Assembly: GCA_914767715.1 (NCBI GenBank)
Contig: OU612068.1
Coordinates: forward strand, 11,286,001-11,346,000
Direction of reading: 5' to 3'
Length of the DNA: 60,000 bases
Origin: Membranipora membranacea
Taxonomy: Eukaryota; Bryozoa; Gymnolaemata; Cheilostomatida; Membraniporidae
Shown: positions 26,901-39,229 of the stretch, one piece after another
How positions within the stretch are numbered: position 1 is the first letter of the stretch
Layout of the letters: every line of letters begins with the position of its first letter
Position numbers and translations under genes: made by a program
The notes under the pieces: model-generated
The model's input: the letters and a program-made list of their open reading frames with translations, nothing else
Database searches by the model: none
What the model was told of the DNA's origin: nothing

Positions 26901-29900
26901 GAAGTTTCAAATGCTTTTTTTTGGGTTTATATTAATATGAATAATTCTCGGATAAAAGTTACAGATAATATCTGTAACTTTCATCAAAGATCTATTTATT
27001 TGTTAAATTTAAACATCTTAGTAATCAATTTAACTTTTAAGACCAAAATAGGGCGGAATCCTTGGTAGGATGTTCCCTCCGCTTGTTTGAAATTGTTGAC
27101 ATGTTATGGATATAAAGAAACAGCCATAGACTTACGCAGGGGGAGACAAGCTTTAGAACTTCATAAAACTCAGCTTTAGCTGGACAGTTTATCTTTAGAG
27201 ACTCTACACTACCCTGTAAAGTATAAGTATATTATAAGTTATAAGTGATAAGTATATAGCTGCTGGTAACAACCTGTATACCTATCATGACTTCACTATC
27301 AACAGCTTTACAAAATGTGCAAACCAATATGTTGAAGAATAATGGCAAGTTGGCCTCAGATAAATAGATATCCACTTTATTTTTCCAGCTCAAAATAGTA
27401 CATGATGACATGGCTATAATAATAAGCAAGTATTACATAAACAGCAAAAACTAAAGATCAATATGTATTTAAAATGTCTTTGATAAAGGAAGGGAGTTGA
27501 AAACACTCAAACACCATATTTGTAAAAAATGGTGTTCCTCATGCTCTTTGTTCTATCACCCTATATTAAAGTGTCAGTCAACCTGGCAGAGTGGCGATGT
27601 TGACTCTGTCAAGATGGCACAAGGTATGAAAGGCCATGGTTAAGGTCATTGATAACTGTATTGTGAGCAGAGGTTAGACCTGTATGCTCCTAGGGTGAGA
27701 AGCATTGATGAACTGGGCCTCTCAGAATAATGGTCTAGCTTAAAACTTTGAGACATTGTCGTTGTATGCCCCCCAGCTTTTTTATGTCATATTCAGTGAT
27801 AGCCTTTCCAAGTTTCTGAGCCAGTTATATTCCAACCATCGAAGTTGTTTATATAATTGTGGGGAGATTGGCAAAAAATCACAGTGTACTATTACGAGTA
27901 CTATAGAGGAGTACCTATCGGCAAGAGTTCAGTTAGGTCGGTTTGAGGTTGACATAATGTTAACTAGCACCAAATTTTGGTTTGGCTAGCTGAGGTGGGA
28001 GTTTATGAAATGAAGAGTGGGAATTAACTTTTAATCCAAACAATACTTTACTCTTTTAGGGTATATGAAATTTTGCTGTTATACCCACCTGGTACTGAAG
28101 GGACATACATACAGCATAGCCGTAATATTTTTACCCACCTTGATTTTGTGTCTTTGAGGTCCAAACATGCAATGACAGGTTTTATTAGCAACATTGATAA
28201 ATGGTTTGCCATCAAATCGCACATTAGTACACGCTGCTCCCCAAGTTACTCTAGGCAGGGTTTCCTTGACTTTGTCCAGCCAGGGTACTGAAATCAAACA
28301 ATTGGTTAGGTAAAGACATAGGCCAGCAAATAGAATGAGAATGCTTTTATTGATCATACTTCTTTGCTATGGCAATAATTCAGCAAAACTATTTGAATAT
28401 ATTGGTTGTCTCAGCTCATCTTGGCATGTTGTCAGCTCTTGAACTTTTGCGAATAGCCATTGATCGAACCATTACAAAAAAATAAACAGCTGAAGAGAGA
28501 GAAGAAAATTCCCAAACAAAGTTAGTTGACTTAAATGTTCAGTCTAATACCATTTTCTCAAATTGTTCTCCGATACCTGATACCTGATATCTGAAACCCA
28601 GAGGCCTCTCTTGATCAACCAGACTTTTTGGTGTGAGGCTGTTGTTAACTATGAACCTTATAAATGTTGAACAACAAGGAGTAAAGGCTTGGAAAAACAT
28701 ACCATAATCTGTGTTGAAGGGACCATTTCCAAAGCGATGTACAAATTTCACAGTATGCTCTATCTCATAATCCATCACAAACTGCTCAAGCTGTTCGTGA
28801 CTGTAGACTACTGCATATGTAGATGATGAGTTAGAATCTGATGGCCCTGAGTTCTCAAACTGAGAGCTGATTTCAAGTAGGATGGATTCAGGTTCTGCAG
28901 TACTACTGGAAGCATAAACATAGACATATTGAGTAGGATTTAGATTGGTTGCATTGTGGTTTAACGTGGCAAGTTCTCAGCAACTGGGGTTTAAATATTG
29001 AGATAGGTCATCTCTTTGACTAAATTTACACCATATAATTTATGTCCCACAATTTATGTAAACACAGTAGAGCCAATTGCATAAGCTGCATGTGTTGAAG
29101 AGTGCTAAAATTCAAAGATACAACCCTTGGGCAGCAGCATAGCGGGAAATAAATGCTTTAGGTTTTCAAAATAAAAAAATGAACTATTTAGACAATAACT
29201 TGATAATGATGATATACTGAATGTCACTCACCTGGCTATAATTTGATCTCTCTGCACATTCTCACCAACCTTCTTCTGCTTTTGTTTAGAGGTCACGTAA
29301 TGTCTGATAGCTTTTATGGAGGGATAAAATCGTGCATTTAGTGGATGAGGTGGAGACTTGTCTCTGAATAGTACTTTGCTCACATAATGGTCTAGTTTAT
29401 CTTTAACGTCTTCGATAGCTGAAACACCTGTAATTGATTCAAACGATATAATATACCTGATGAAACTTCAGTTTTATCCAATTTGCCTGCATCACGCCCC
29501 ACTGGTAGCTAAGGCTAGAGTTGGAGGAACTCCAAACTAGGTGATTTAAATTAAACAAACTTCTTTTTTTTCTGATAGGAAGATATTTTATGATTTAGGA
29601 AGTACGGATGAGATAGTAATTCAATCATTTCTGACCTGAATCTACAAGCTCTGAGATGTGATCTTTTATTTTTTGATCTGTCAGCATGTGTGGTCCAGCA
29701 GCCTGTTATAGGTCAAACAGAAAAGAATCATTTAAATGCGAGTGCAATGACTTCGATGTTCAGGATACAACCAAATAACTTACTATGCTGAGCAATAGCA
29801 AGATACAATGCAAACTGATGCTGGGTTTTTGATATGTAAAACTCAATCAGGTCTGGTATTTACTTATGTAAAAGGCCTGAGCATGAGCAGTGATCAGACT

Positions 29901-32741
29901 TTAACGTTTACATAAATTGGGCACTTGCCTCTCCTATTGGGTGGCTATGTGCACTGATAGCGGAAATACTGAGATGAAATTCGCGCTGAAAAACAAACTC
30001 TTCATTTGGGACCTTCCCATCTCTCAGACGCTTGATTTCCTCTTTCACTCTTGTGGAGAGGTCCCTGTGTGATTGACTGTTAGATTTACTAGCAGTAGCA
30101 GAGGGGCTCAGCTGCAAATACAAAGGGGAGTAATATTCTACATTAACATTACATGAAAATGTCAGTGTCTTATACTGTTGCGCTTGTCATATATCTATGA
30201 CAAACTTGCTTAGTCAAAGATGTATTACTTTTGTTGTCCGAGTAATTTGTGAGTACAAAACAATACCAACACCGAGGGGGGGGGGGGGGTAATGGTTTGG
30301 TGGCTGAAACTATCTTAACACCAACTTGTCACACAGATCAAACCGGGCGTTTATTTTTTTAGGCCAAAAATTATTAATTCTCTGTAATTATCCTTGGTTA
30401 AGACAAAAACAAGAAATTGACACCTGATTCTACGTCATTAACATTACTGACATCTTCTCAAATTTACTCTAGATACAGTTCAACACATTAAAGTGACAGT
30501 CATATTAGAAAAGTGGATATATTACCCCAGTAACTCGAATATTGTGAGTTCATAGGAGAAATAAAATTAATAAAAAAATGAAAATTGTGGAAAATATCGT
30601 TTTTAATTTTTTTTAAATATTTTAACGAGGATCATAGTGGTCAGGGGGATGCAACTAGGTTCACAGGCTGTTTCATTTCATATGCCCTAATGACTTTTCA
30701 GCCAGAGATCTTTAAAACCATACCAAACATGGCCTAGTAGGACTGTCACTTAAAAAGTAAAGACAACTTTTGAAGCAGTTATTTATGTTCCAAAATCAGG
30801 TTCTGATATGCTAGTGAATTACACAAATAGTATATTCAGACAAACAGGCAAACAAAAGTGGCCTCTATACTTATCAATATGGTTTTGAAACTTACACATG
30901 GAGAAACAACTCTCAGTATTTCTGATATATTGGCTCTCACTGGACATCCCAACTTCAGAGACTCTTTAGCTTTCTGCAAATAAGCCAGATTGTATGAGTG
31001 TATGAATATAACAGACTTTATCATAAACCAATTGAGAGAACCATAAGCCGTTTTATGGAGAATAAATACCTTTCTGTAGACAGATGACAACATAATATAA
31101 TAAATAATACAAATCCTCACCTGGGATGGCATATCAGGACCAGGTGTTGTAGCCTTGTCATGTGGCCGCTTTTTTGTTTTTGTCAACAAGACAAAGTGGC
31201 CACATGACAAGACTACATGTATTGCACACCACACCCCTTGATTGGAACCCCAGAGTCAAGCCCAAAATCTAAGTTTATAGAAACCAATATAAATTATTAA
31301 GCAAATAAATGGACCTATATATTTGGCCTCATACAACATCTTGACCAGAAACCTGTTATCACCCAAGCCTTCATCCACTGTTGGGTTTTGGTCACTCTAT
31401 AGTCTATATACTCGACCCAGTCGCAGAGACTTTCCCATCACTGACCTTGCTGTCTGGATTTCTAGGTTTGTGACGACTCGGTCCGAACTGACACTGATAA
31501 GCTTTCTGAGACACAATGATAAATGGTTTCCCGCAGTATTTCACTGTATTCTCACGCCCTCCTCCCCAGCTTATCACAGGATCTTTGACAAGATCCGCCC
31601 ACGGCACTGAAAATGGAACAGAATTGCAAGTGGTGTATGTAATAATGGTGAGTTTTGACTTGTCTGCAGCAATAGACAGTTTTCTGAGCTCTGATTTATG
31701 CCTCAATTTGGAGTTGTCCTCTCTCCAGTTTGGTACTTTTAACCCACGCCACATAGGAAAAACGTGCTGAAAAGAGGGTTATCTTGATAACCGCTTATAA
31801 TAGGATAAAAATTATTTTTGATTCAGAATCTGCAGCATTGAAAACTCATATTGATATAGTTTAGGAAATAATTTTAGTATTTGGATAGTCAATTATGGCA
31901 TTTTCTGCCTGTTTTGCGGACAATTTGGCAGAATTTTTCATGAGTTTCGTCACAAAAATTAAAATTTATCAACATTCCAAGCCTCCAATGATTTGGAAAC
32001 CCTGTCTCCCAGGGTTTTCAATGGTGCAGACTCTGGATCGAATTTCATTTTTATCGTAACATAATCGGTTTTCAAGATAACCCTCTTTCAGCAGGTTTTT
32101 CCTATGCGGCGTGGGTTAAAAGTACCAAACTGGTGAGAGGACAACTCTGAATTGCGGCATAAATAAGAGCTCTGAAACTGTCTATTACTCAAGTTATGTA
32201 AACCTGTAAGAGAGTATAAAAGTATAGTGTCATGACTGTCATCTACTGTTGACTATGCAATGTGATATCGTATGATAATATAACCTTCTTTTTAGGACAG
32301 ATTGCGCGAATCTTCTAGAGGTAAAAGAATTTTCCCAATACTATTTGGCATAGTGATAATATGGAGCACTGCTGCAATTTCTAAAAATTGTTCTGATTGA
32401 TATCAAAGGGGTTTAGTTTATTGGATCATGGTCATGTTATCAGTCTGTGTCTAGTCTTCAAAAATTTCCATGGAAATTCTTACAGAACACTGAACCCTGC
32501 ATACCAACAAGAAGCTCGCCGATGATACATGAATAAAATGCACTGGCATTAAATTGAATTGTGTGAACTTACCATAATCTTCGTTGAAACAGGGGCGGCT
32601 TCTGGTGATTATGAATTTCACAGTGTGTTTAACTTCATAATTATACATGAAATTGGATATTTCATCATAGCTGGTAGCCATAAAACAGACATCATTAGCA
32701 TGGTTTTCTTCGCATGTGGTTCCTGATTCCAAACAGCTCAT
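23988..32741 (-). CDS. CARF/ALS2CR8-family protein with two tandem domains
   Basis: Fifteen exons join in phase to 889 residues: 32573-32741, 31446-31606, 30896-30973, 29929-30111, 29636-29702, 29232-29427, 28703-28905, 28139-28287, 27136-27213, 26626-26793, 26086-26152, 25587-25794, 25127-25310, 24694-25014, 23988-24425. Exons 1-6 and 7-12 are two copies of one domain. Each copy has YE[VI][EK]HTVKF, then VPW...WG....GKPFI...C.FGP.RHK, CP[VA][RK]A, FQREFH...AH.H..GEAAGPHM, ELV..G, and PPHP.NARFYPS-like. This order is that of the calcium-responsive transcription factor (CARF/ALS2CR8) family; CARF itself binds calcium-response elements in DNA. The C-terminal third is Gln-rich, then basic (PRIRKKR). 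That suggests nuclear location, but DNA binding here is an inference. An in-frame TGA 12 bases upstream supports the ATG at 32741. One donor (after 29929) is GC. Introns carry a MITE and a foldback repeat. Confidence 0.9.
26494..26597. mobile_element. TAGATCAAG-family MITE (copy 4)
   Basis: A 104-bp element in a CARF-like gene intron. Its ends read TAAATCAAGTTGACCCAT and, from the other side, TAGATCAAGTTTGATCC. An inner inverted pair, ccagtgtaggagttgc and gcaactcctacactgg, makes it a near-perfect hairpin. The flanking 9-mers atgaaaagt and atgaagagg agree at 7 of 9 positions. Confidence 0.75.
31671..32187. repeat. Foldback inverted repeat in a CARF-like gene intron
   Basis: Two arms of roughly 180 bases face each other. 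The left arm starts aatagacagttttctgagct. The right arm ends with the imperfect complement of that block. Matching blocks include ggagttgtcctc, ccagtttggtacttttaacc and gagggttatcttga. The spacer is about 150 bases. The arms differ at scattered positions and small gaps, so the insertion is not recent. Confidence 0.8.
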
Positions 32742-35700
32742 TTTGACAACTCAATATTGAGGAAAGAATGTCATAAATACAGCAGTGACAAATATTTTTC
32801 TTTCTTTCTGAAACAGATGAAAAAAATCATGTAATGCATGTGTCTTTTTCAACTTTAAAATAAGCACAAACTGGCTCTCTAGGACCTACCATAATGAGTT
32901 TAGAGACTTAATAGGCACTGTGATTGGAGAGATCTAGTATGTCAGCTTAAAAACCATCTTTGCACACATGTATGAAGATGATACAGGCCCACTGAAGTTT
33001 TAGCAAATCAAGTGATCCAGTCATCAGAAATTGGTCGGAATTATCATACATATTCCTCCAACCAATAAACATTTAAAATGAGTACTACAAAGCCGACTCT
33101 CTAGGCCTATCACCTACTCTAATACTCAACATCAGAGTTTTCAACAATTACTGTTATTACAACCATTTCAAATGAAGGGCTAATTTTCCAAATTTGTTTG
33201 CACTAAGAATGCATGGCGCCACCAACTTTGTTTGATCTCTATCCCTAGCCTTGTCATGCGGCCACCTGTTTTATTTCGAAAACAAAAAAAGTAGCCAGTG
33301 ACAAAGATACACCATCCCCAGAAGGTGGAGTTCATTGGTTAGATTACAACTAATCTATCACATCAAGATGTAAACAGGAGCGTTCCAAAATTATAGATGA
33401 GCGAGCGCTCACAGACTTCTAAATGGGCACTAAAAGCAAAGAGTTAAAGACAACTTGTTAAAGACAACTTGTCTTTAACTCCTAGCTAAAAGCAAGCACA
33501 CAATTTCATGGACATCATTAGTGGTATATAAATCTGTATCTAATCATGACAAATTTCAGCATTAAACCCAAAAATCATATTAAATCTCATGTGGCATATC
33601 TCTGCTGCACTTATTCTACCTGAGCGGATCCCAGCAACATGAGGCGTACTCCAGTACTGGACGTACTGGACGTACAAACTGTTGACCGGAGGTGTATAGC
33701 TTGGGGCCCTGGGGGGTGGGGATCGTTCTTCTGATAAAGACTAGAGTTGTTGATGCTTTAGATATGATAGAATTGTGATGTGTGCGCCATCTGAGATTAT
33801 CTTGATTATCCACTCCCAGGTATTCGATAGATCTTGTCAACTGGGATGTCCTGGTTGTGTATTTGGTACGTTGGAATTGCAGTATGGCTTCGCTTTCTGC
33901 TAAATCTGATTATTTCATAGTTGGCGGTCATCCATGAGTTAGGTCGACTCATCACCTGTTGTGTAGATGATTGTATCATCAGCAAACAATCTAAGCCGTG
34001 ACTCAACACCGGATGGGAGATCGTTGATGTAGAGGAAGGAGATGACTGGCCCCGAGTACAGAGCCCTTGGGGACGCCTGAAGTAGCTGCACAGGTTTAAG
34101 ATGCACTTCCTTGCAGGGTGCCTGTCTGGGTTCGATCTTTTGGGAGGACATTTTTATTTTCAGCAGCACCTTGCTGAAATCCAGAAGACAAGCATCTTTT
34201 TGCAGCGCAGGTTTTGTCACTAGGTGTAGGTACAGTTGTAGAGGGTGGTATGCCTTCAGGTGGTGAGAATACCTGGTCATTTGGTGCATTTACCATATTA
34301 TTTTTCTCTGTGAGCAGCTTGTGTTTGTCTTATCTCAAAGGCTCCTTTTTTATTTTTGATTATGGAAACAGAACAAATTAGGGGCCTTTTTGAGATAAAG
34401 CAAGCTTTTATGGAAGTTACGTGGACTTATGTGGGGTTCATGTCACACTAGACCGCCTAAGGGGCAGAAGAAGTGTGTTTGATATGGGCCATGGCAGGTT
34501 CATGAGTTGGACAGTTGAGTTACTCTCTAAGGACGATGACTCTCCTCTCGCTTGGGACTGATCTGGTTTGGGCCTGACCCTTTGAGATCCTTTCATTACC
34601 TATTCTATATATTGGCACCATAAACCGTCACTGGACGGGTGTTGTAAGACATGTGGCAGGTGCTGAATGGGACATGATTTAAAGCACTTAAGGCCTATAA
34701 AGCATTGCTGTTTGTGCTGTAAATGAATTAGTGGTGTACGTGGACGATGTCCCATATACAGCACCTGCCTCTCACGGCTCACAACGCAAAAGTGCAAGAT
34801 TGATCTGTTACTCCTTGATCTATGTACCTATTTAAGTATCTATTTACCTTTGCCGTCATAGTCTCCAGCACCAGCATCTCCTGCTGTGACTCGAGAGACT
34901 TGTTTTCTCGTAGTCGTTGTTCGTTCCGTCAGCAAATTTAGGGCATTGAACAGCTTTTGGGCTATATGCTGGGGGGCTGGAGCCGGGCCTCAGCACGCAA
35001 CATTGGCTGCACCCTCTACAGAGGTTCTTTGATACAACTGGTTACTGCCTATCTATACAGAACTTGACTTTGTTTTTTTGTTGTCAGTAGAGTAGAGTAA
35101 GTAAAGTAAGGCAAAGTTGGACCAATGAACTAAACCTCATTTAGTTTCATTGGACTGGTTTAGTTCATTGGTTGGACCACTACTATATTGTACAAATATA
35201 TGTATAACATGATATCTATGTTATATGTGATTAATAGATACTGATGGTTGGATATTTTCATGTCAATCAATCAATCAAAATCATTCTCATACCAATGAAC
35301 ACCCTCATTGCTCATACATTGGTCCTTCAGTTTCATGATTTACAAAACGAAAATTTACAGTTGAAAAATAAGAATTTTATGGTTGAAAGCATCTCACACA
35401 GTTCGCTGTGAAGTTTCTCACCAATCATGTTGTTTAAAGCAGAGTTGTCTCTAATGATTGGCCAACCATTTGAGTTATAGACATTGATAAAAATTAATAT
35501 GTCTGAGGTAGTTTTGAGGCTATGGATAATATAGCGAGCCCAGTAACACGCATTATTGAGGGGACAACTCTTGCTGTCTGCTAATATAATCGATGTATCA
35601 TGCCTACTAATTTTGAATATTCTAAATATAGAATATTCAAAGTCAAACAGAGTAATTCTGATGTGAAAAGGGTTATCTACCCTGATTTAAACTGGAACAT

Positions 35701-35816
35701 ATTATATTATCAATATCATGGAGACGGCTTCAACATATATATATTTATTGCGGATGCACTCTCACAGACATCATAAATAAATATTCTATACACATTTAAT
35801 CTTAGCAATTATCGAC
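32742..35816. other. Transposon-littered intergenic region
   Basis: Upstream of the CARF-like gene start. It must include that gene's promoter, although I see no TATA element I would defend. It contains a decayed LINE (33616-34095, minus). It also has a hairpin at about 35125-35170 (ggaccaatgaactaaacc facing its complement) and a short inverted pair near 33250-33310. A possible orphan exon on the minus strand (34848-34975) is not connected to anything. Confidence 0.5.
33616..34095 (-). mobile_element. Decayed LINE reverse-transcriptase fragment (minus)
   Basis: Broken frames encode pieces of a non-LTR retrotransposon reverse transcriptase in the right order. The first piece is GPVISFLYINDLPSGV, then RLFADDTIIYT with the catalytic FADD box at about 33965-34060. 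Downstream, in another frame, come EYLGVDNQDNLRW and RPVLEYASCCWDP. The stretch between the two pieces is shortened. Frames are interrupted, so it is inactive. The closest type is the Jockey/CR1/I group by motif style, which is a tentative assignment. Confidence 0.85.
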
Positions 35817-36093
35817 ATGGAACTCAATATTAAGACGGCTGCACCGTCTTACAGTATTATCACCGACAGTCTATCGCATTTCCAATATTACTCCCAGGAA
35901 GTGCGTTTCAGTCTCCGGTCTGAAAATATAGTCAATACACCTCATATAGCTAAGGCTACACAGTCCAGGTTCCGGGTGCGTCCCGCTCAATCTGCTCAGA
36001 GGGCAAGGTCAGGGTACATCCCGCTTCGCAACGTATACTATCAGATATAAATGCACCCGCTACAAGCTCCGCTTGTAAGCTACTCGAGACACC

Positions 36094-36222
36094 AGCTCTG
36101 CTAGGTTGGCTTTGCCACCAGTACGTCCCTCAGTAAACAGCTCTGCTAGGTTGGCTTTGCCACCAGTACGACCCTCAGGAAACAGCTCTGCTAGGTTGGC
36201 TTTGCCACCAGTACGACCCTCT
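36094..36222. repeat. 45-bp tandem repeat, three copies
   Basis: The unit begins agctctgctaggttggcttt and repeats at 36094, 36139 and 36184 with one or two differences. It lies about 165 bases upstream of the Gag start, in the probable leader or LTR of the element. Confidence 0.9.
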
Positions 36223-36386
36223 CTAGGCTGAAGATAGCTATCCAGGAATTCTCTACCCAGGAGTTATCCTCTCTCGGCTCATTCATGGTGAGTTTGGTTA
36301 GCTAGATACTGTTAGCCTGAGAACCAAACCCTAGCCAGGTAACGGCCAGGTGTGCCACCCTTTCGAGATTTCCCGTACCACAGCCT

Positions 36387-37772
36387 TTGGCGTCCTCGGG
36401 TGGGCATAATTACAAAGGTACGGAGGTTATCGTTGGTGCGGACTCAGCAAAATCTAAAAGCAAACAAACAATGGCATCAAATACAGATCGACCAGTTGCT
36501 CAAGGCCAGTCAGCACGGCCAAGAACCCAGACTACTAGAAGATCGCAGCCCGCTTGGCTTGCCTCACCTCTGGAAAGAACTGAACAGGTTCAGATACCTA
36601 GTCATAAGCTTGCTGGGCAGAGGCAAGGTGCTAACGATACCCGCCCTCAGCCAGGTCGCTTATTCGAACAATCCACTACTGTCAGTTTGACGGACCTGTC
36701 AGCCAATTTATCAGCTTCCATTGAGCGGAATCATGGCGAGATGATGGCGGCCATGGAAAGAAATAAGGCACATACAAAAGAAATACAGGAATACATGGAT
36801 AGACGGATGACTGACCTGTCATCCATAGTATATGGGTTAGCTAGTGCTGACCATCAGCATCAGTCATCGCCTATACATAGAGAGCCTGACACCGTTTATC
36901 AGACTCTTGCACCTAGTTCTGCAAGTCAGCGTCCTGTGCCTGCTCCTAGGAGACGGCCATGTGAAATTCCAGTTGTTGACCTGCCAAGAAGAGCCAGAGC
37001 TTGTAAACCACTTGGCGACTTGCCTAAGTTTGATGGTTCTGGTGATCTCACCGTATTCAAACTGTTGTTTGCTGAATGTGTGGAGCTAAACGGCTGGGAG
37101 GATGAGAAGATCATCACTCTATGGCTTAAACAGTGCCTAATTGGTGCTGCTAAAGAGTGTATCCTCTATGAGCAGGTCTCAGATTCCAGGACAGTATTTG
37201 AAAAATTAGAGAACAGATATGGTAACCATTTATTGGTGCAAAAATATACAGTGTTGCTAGATAGCCGGAAAAAGGGGCAGCATGAGTCTATCTCCGACCT
37301 AGCCAATGACATAAGGAAGATGGTAGAAGTTGTCTATCATGACTGTGACAAATTTACAAGGGAGAAAATTACCATCAGTAATTTCATTCGCTCCTTGCCC
37401 AGTGTCCATATCAAATATGAGCTGAATCGGGAGTGCCCGAAAACTCTTGAGGAGGCCGTACAGAGAGCTGCCATCCATGATGTATGGTACGGTCATGACT
37501 CGCCCTTCAGGCGTAATCAGAGTCAAATATCTCAGCCTCCTAGATCCTCGCCAGTTGTGGCACTGTCTACAATAGAGCAAAAGAATGTATCACGTACTAT
37601 CTCAACCGCTGGTACTCAACCGAGAATAACACGACCGTGTAAACACTGTGGTGCGGCTCATATGCCATATGTGTGTCAGCCTTGTCGACACTGTGGAGGC
37701 CCCCACTTTGATAACAAGTGTGACCGCCAGGGAAACGGGTTGCCCATTCCCGGACAATCAATCAGGCAGTAA
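36387..37772 (+). CDS. LTR-retrotransposon Gag-like protein
   Basis: One uninterrupted 461-codon frame with no introns. The N-terminal third is basic and Gln/Ser/Thr-rich. The central part matches the capsid region of Ty3/Gypsy-type Gag: LPKFDGSGDLTVFKLLF, then LWLKQCLIGAAKECI and FEKLENRYG. The C-terminus has two zinc knuckles in a row, CKHCGAAHMPYVC and CRHCGGPHFDNKC, both of the form CX2CX3HX4C, one residue shorter than the classical CX4H spacing. Gag would package element RNA in a particle. No protease, reverse transcriptase or integrase follows, and I did not find a pair of LTRs. The frame ends with two adjacent stops (TAA TAG), yet the same frame then stays open from about 37776 to 37964 with an acidic tail. 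It may be a gag-only element, a 5' remnant, or a retained gag gene. Confidence 0.85.
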   Translation: MASSGGHNYKGTEVIVGADSAKSKSKQTMASNTDRPVAQGQSARPRTQTTRRSQPAWLASPLERTEQVQIPSHKLAGQRQGANDTRPQPGRLFEQSTTVSLTDLSANLSASIERNHGEMMAAMERNKAHTKEIQEYMDRRMTDLSSIVYGLASADHQHQSSPIHREPDTVYQTLAPSSASQRPVPAPRRRPCEIPVVDLPRRARACKPLGDLPKFDGSGDLTVFKLLFAECVELNGWEDEKIITLWLKQCLIGAAKECILYEQVSDSRTVFEKLENRYGNHLLVQKYTVLLDSRKKGQHESISDLANDIRKMVEVVYHDCDKFTREKITISNFIRSLPSVHIKYELNRECPKTLEEAVQRAAIHDVWYGHDSPFRRNQSQISQPPRSSPVVALSTIEQKNVSRTISTAGTQPRITRPCKHCGAAHMPYVCQPCRHCGGPHFDNKCDRQGNGLPIPGQSIRQ

Positions 37773-37778
37773 TAGGGA

Positions 37779-37964
37779 ATGGGACTTAAAAACATAAACA
37801 TAACCTTAAATGTAAAATGCTGCTGCAAACAACAACCTCACCAGCTTGAAAGGGCAACAAGTCCCCCCCACAAGACGGTGGATGAACCGTCCGATGAGGA
37901 GGTTGATACCCCCGCTGATCCCAACGAAGATGATCTAGACCTTCTGGGGCTCAATCAACTGTAA
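37779..37964 (+). CDS. In-frame acidic continuation of the Gag frame
   Basis: A 61-codon frame directly after the Gag double stop, in the same phase. It carries a Cys cluster (KCCCKQQ) and an acidic end (DEPSDEEVDTPADPNEDDLD). It could be read only by stop readthrough or independent initiation, or it may simply be the remains of a longer Gag. I cannot tell which. Confidence 0.35.
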   Translation: MGLKNINITLNVKCCCKQQPHQLERATSPPHKTVDEPSDEEVDTPADPNEDDLDLLGLNQL

Positions 37965-39229
37965 CTGGTTACAGTCTGACACTTCATTATCCTCAATCTA
38001 ATGAGGCATTGAATCATTGATATGTTTTGATTGTTAATCCATACCCTACACTGTAACACTACATCTATGATTATGTATGTATACTATGTATGTGGATATA
38101 AATATATACAAGAAATTAGTAAAATAAAGAAAAACATATCATAATTCATATTGAACCTGAAACCATATATATATTGTATATATTACTAATAAGCATCGAT
38201 ATACTGGTTGGGCTCTGACTTCCCCATTTCTCAGAAAGTCAGTCAAAAGTGTTATGGAACATATAACACATAGAATATATTACTCACCATAGTTATCAAT
38301 ATCTTCAATTCCCACCAGTGAATGACAGGATTCACTCCAGCATGGGGAAAAGAGCATCAGTAATGGAATTGGTAGTTGATGATAGCCAGAGTTCTTATCT
38401 GCTGGGCATTAAAATGAGGTATAAATCAACTGAAGAAACTCCCGTAATCCCCACTATACTCCTACTCACTATACTACTGTACAGTTTCGAAAAGAACTCA
38501 TATTATGAGAGGACAACTCCTATTTTCTCATTGTGAGGAGGTAATTTATGATCATCACCTATTTAACCCGCGAAAACTGATTTTACAGCAAAAGAAGACA
38601 TACTTAGCTACTAGGTGAGCCATTGTATCAATATGACTTTATTTGGTTTGGTTAAACAATCAATGACTGAGTTCTGTCTACACAACCGTATAAGTTTGTT
38701 GATTGACCAATCAAGTGGCTACTATTTACATTGGGAATGAGCTTCATATATTCAATTATTGATTCAAGTTCAAACAAACACACTGCTGCTGTGACTCTGA
38801 CTCAGTCAGCTCAGTGACACACACTCACTGTGTTCCTGTAAAGAGATGAGATGATAGAGCATATCATTCATTCATCACACTTCAACCACTGGTCTACTTG
38901 AATCAGCCATGACGACATGACTAAGACAGCTGAGGTATCCAAAACGACATATATATATATATGCTTTGCCTTTAGTTTAGGCATATGGATATGCCCCTGG
39001 CCTGGGATATGTATATATATAAATAATAAATGCCTTATATAACATGTCTTTGCCTATGTCCAGTAGTATCAACCACCTCAATAATACCAATTGGTGTTGA
39101 TATTGGACATTGGTGACGTTAAAGCACGAAAGTCTCATGTGCCCATGGCTGTAAGTGTAGTCATTGACTGTCTTTTTTACTTACATGCTCTACTGATGCA
39201 TAAGATTATAATGACCCTGACTTAACTCA
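37965..39229. other. Non-coding interval after the Gag frame
   Basis: AT-rich with short (AT)n runs at about 38165 and 38950. No pol-like coding, no convincing LTR and no exon is visible. A 72-codon frame at 38318 has no protein signature. Confidence 0.5.

Noticed and set aside
34848-34975. Possible minus-strand exon (reads LTERTTTTRKQVSRV, donor GTAAAT)
   Set aside because: It cannot be joined to the CARF-like gene, whose start has an upstream in-frame stop, and has no other partner.
35817-36050. 77-codon frame upstream of Gag
   Set aside because: No family motif. It may be part of the element leader, but I cannot support it as a gene.
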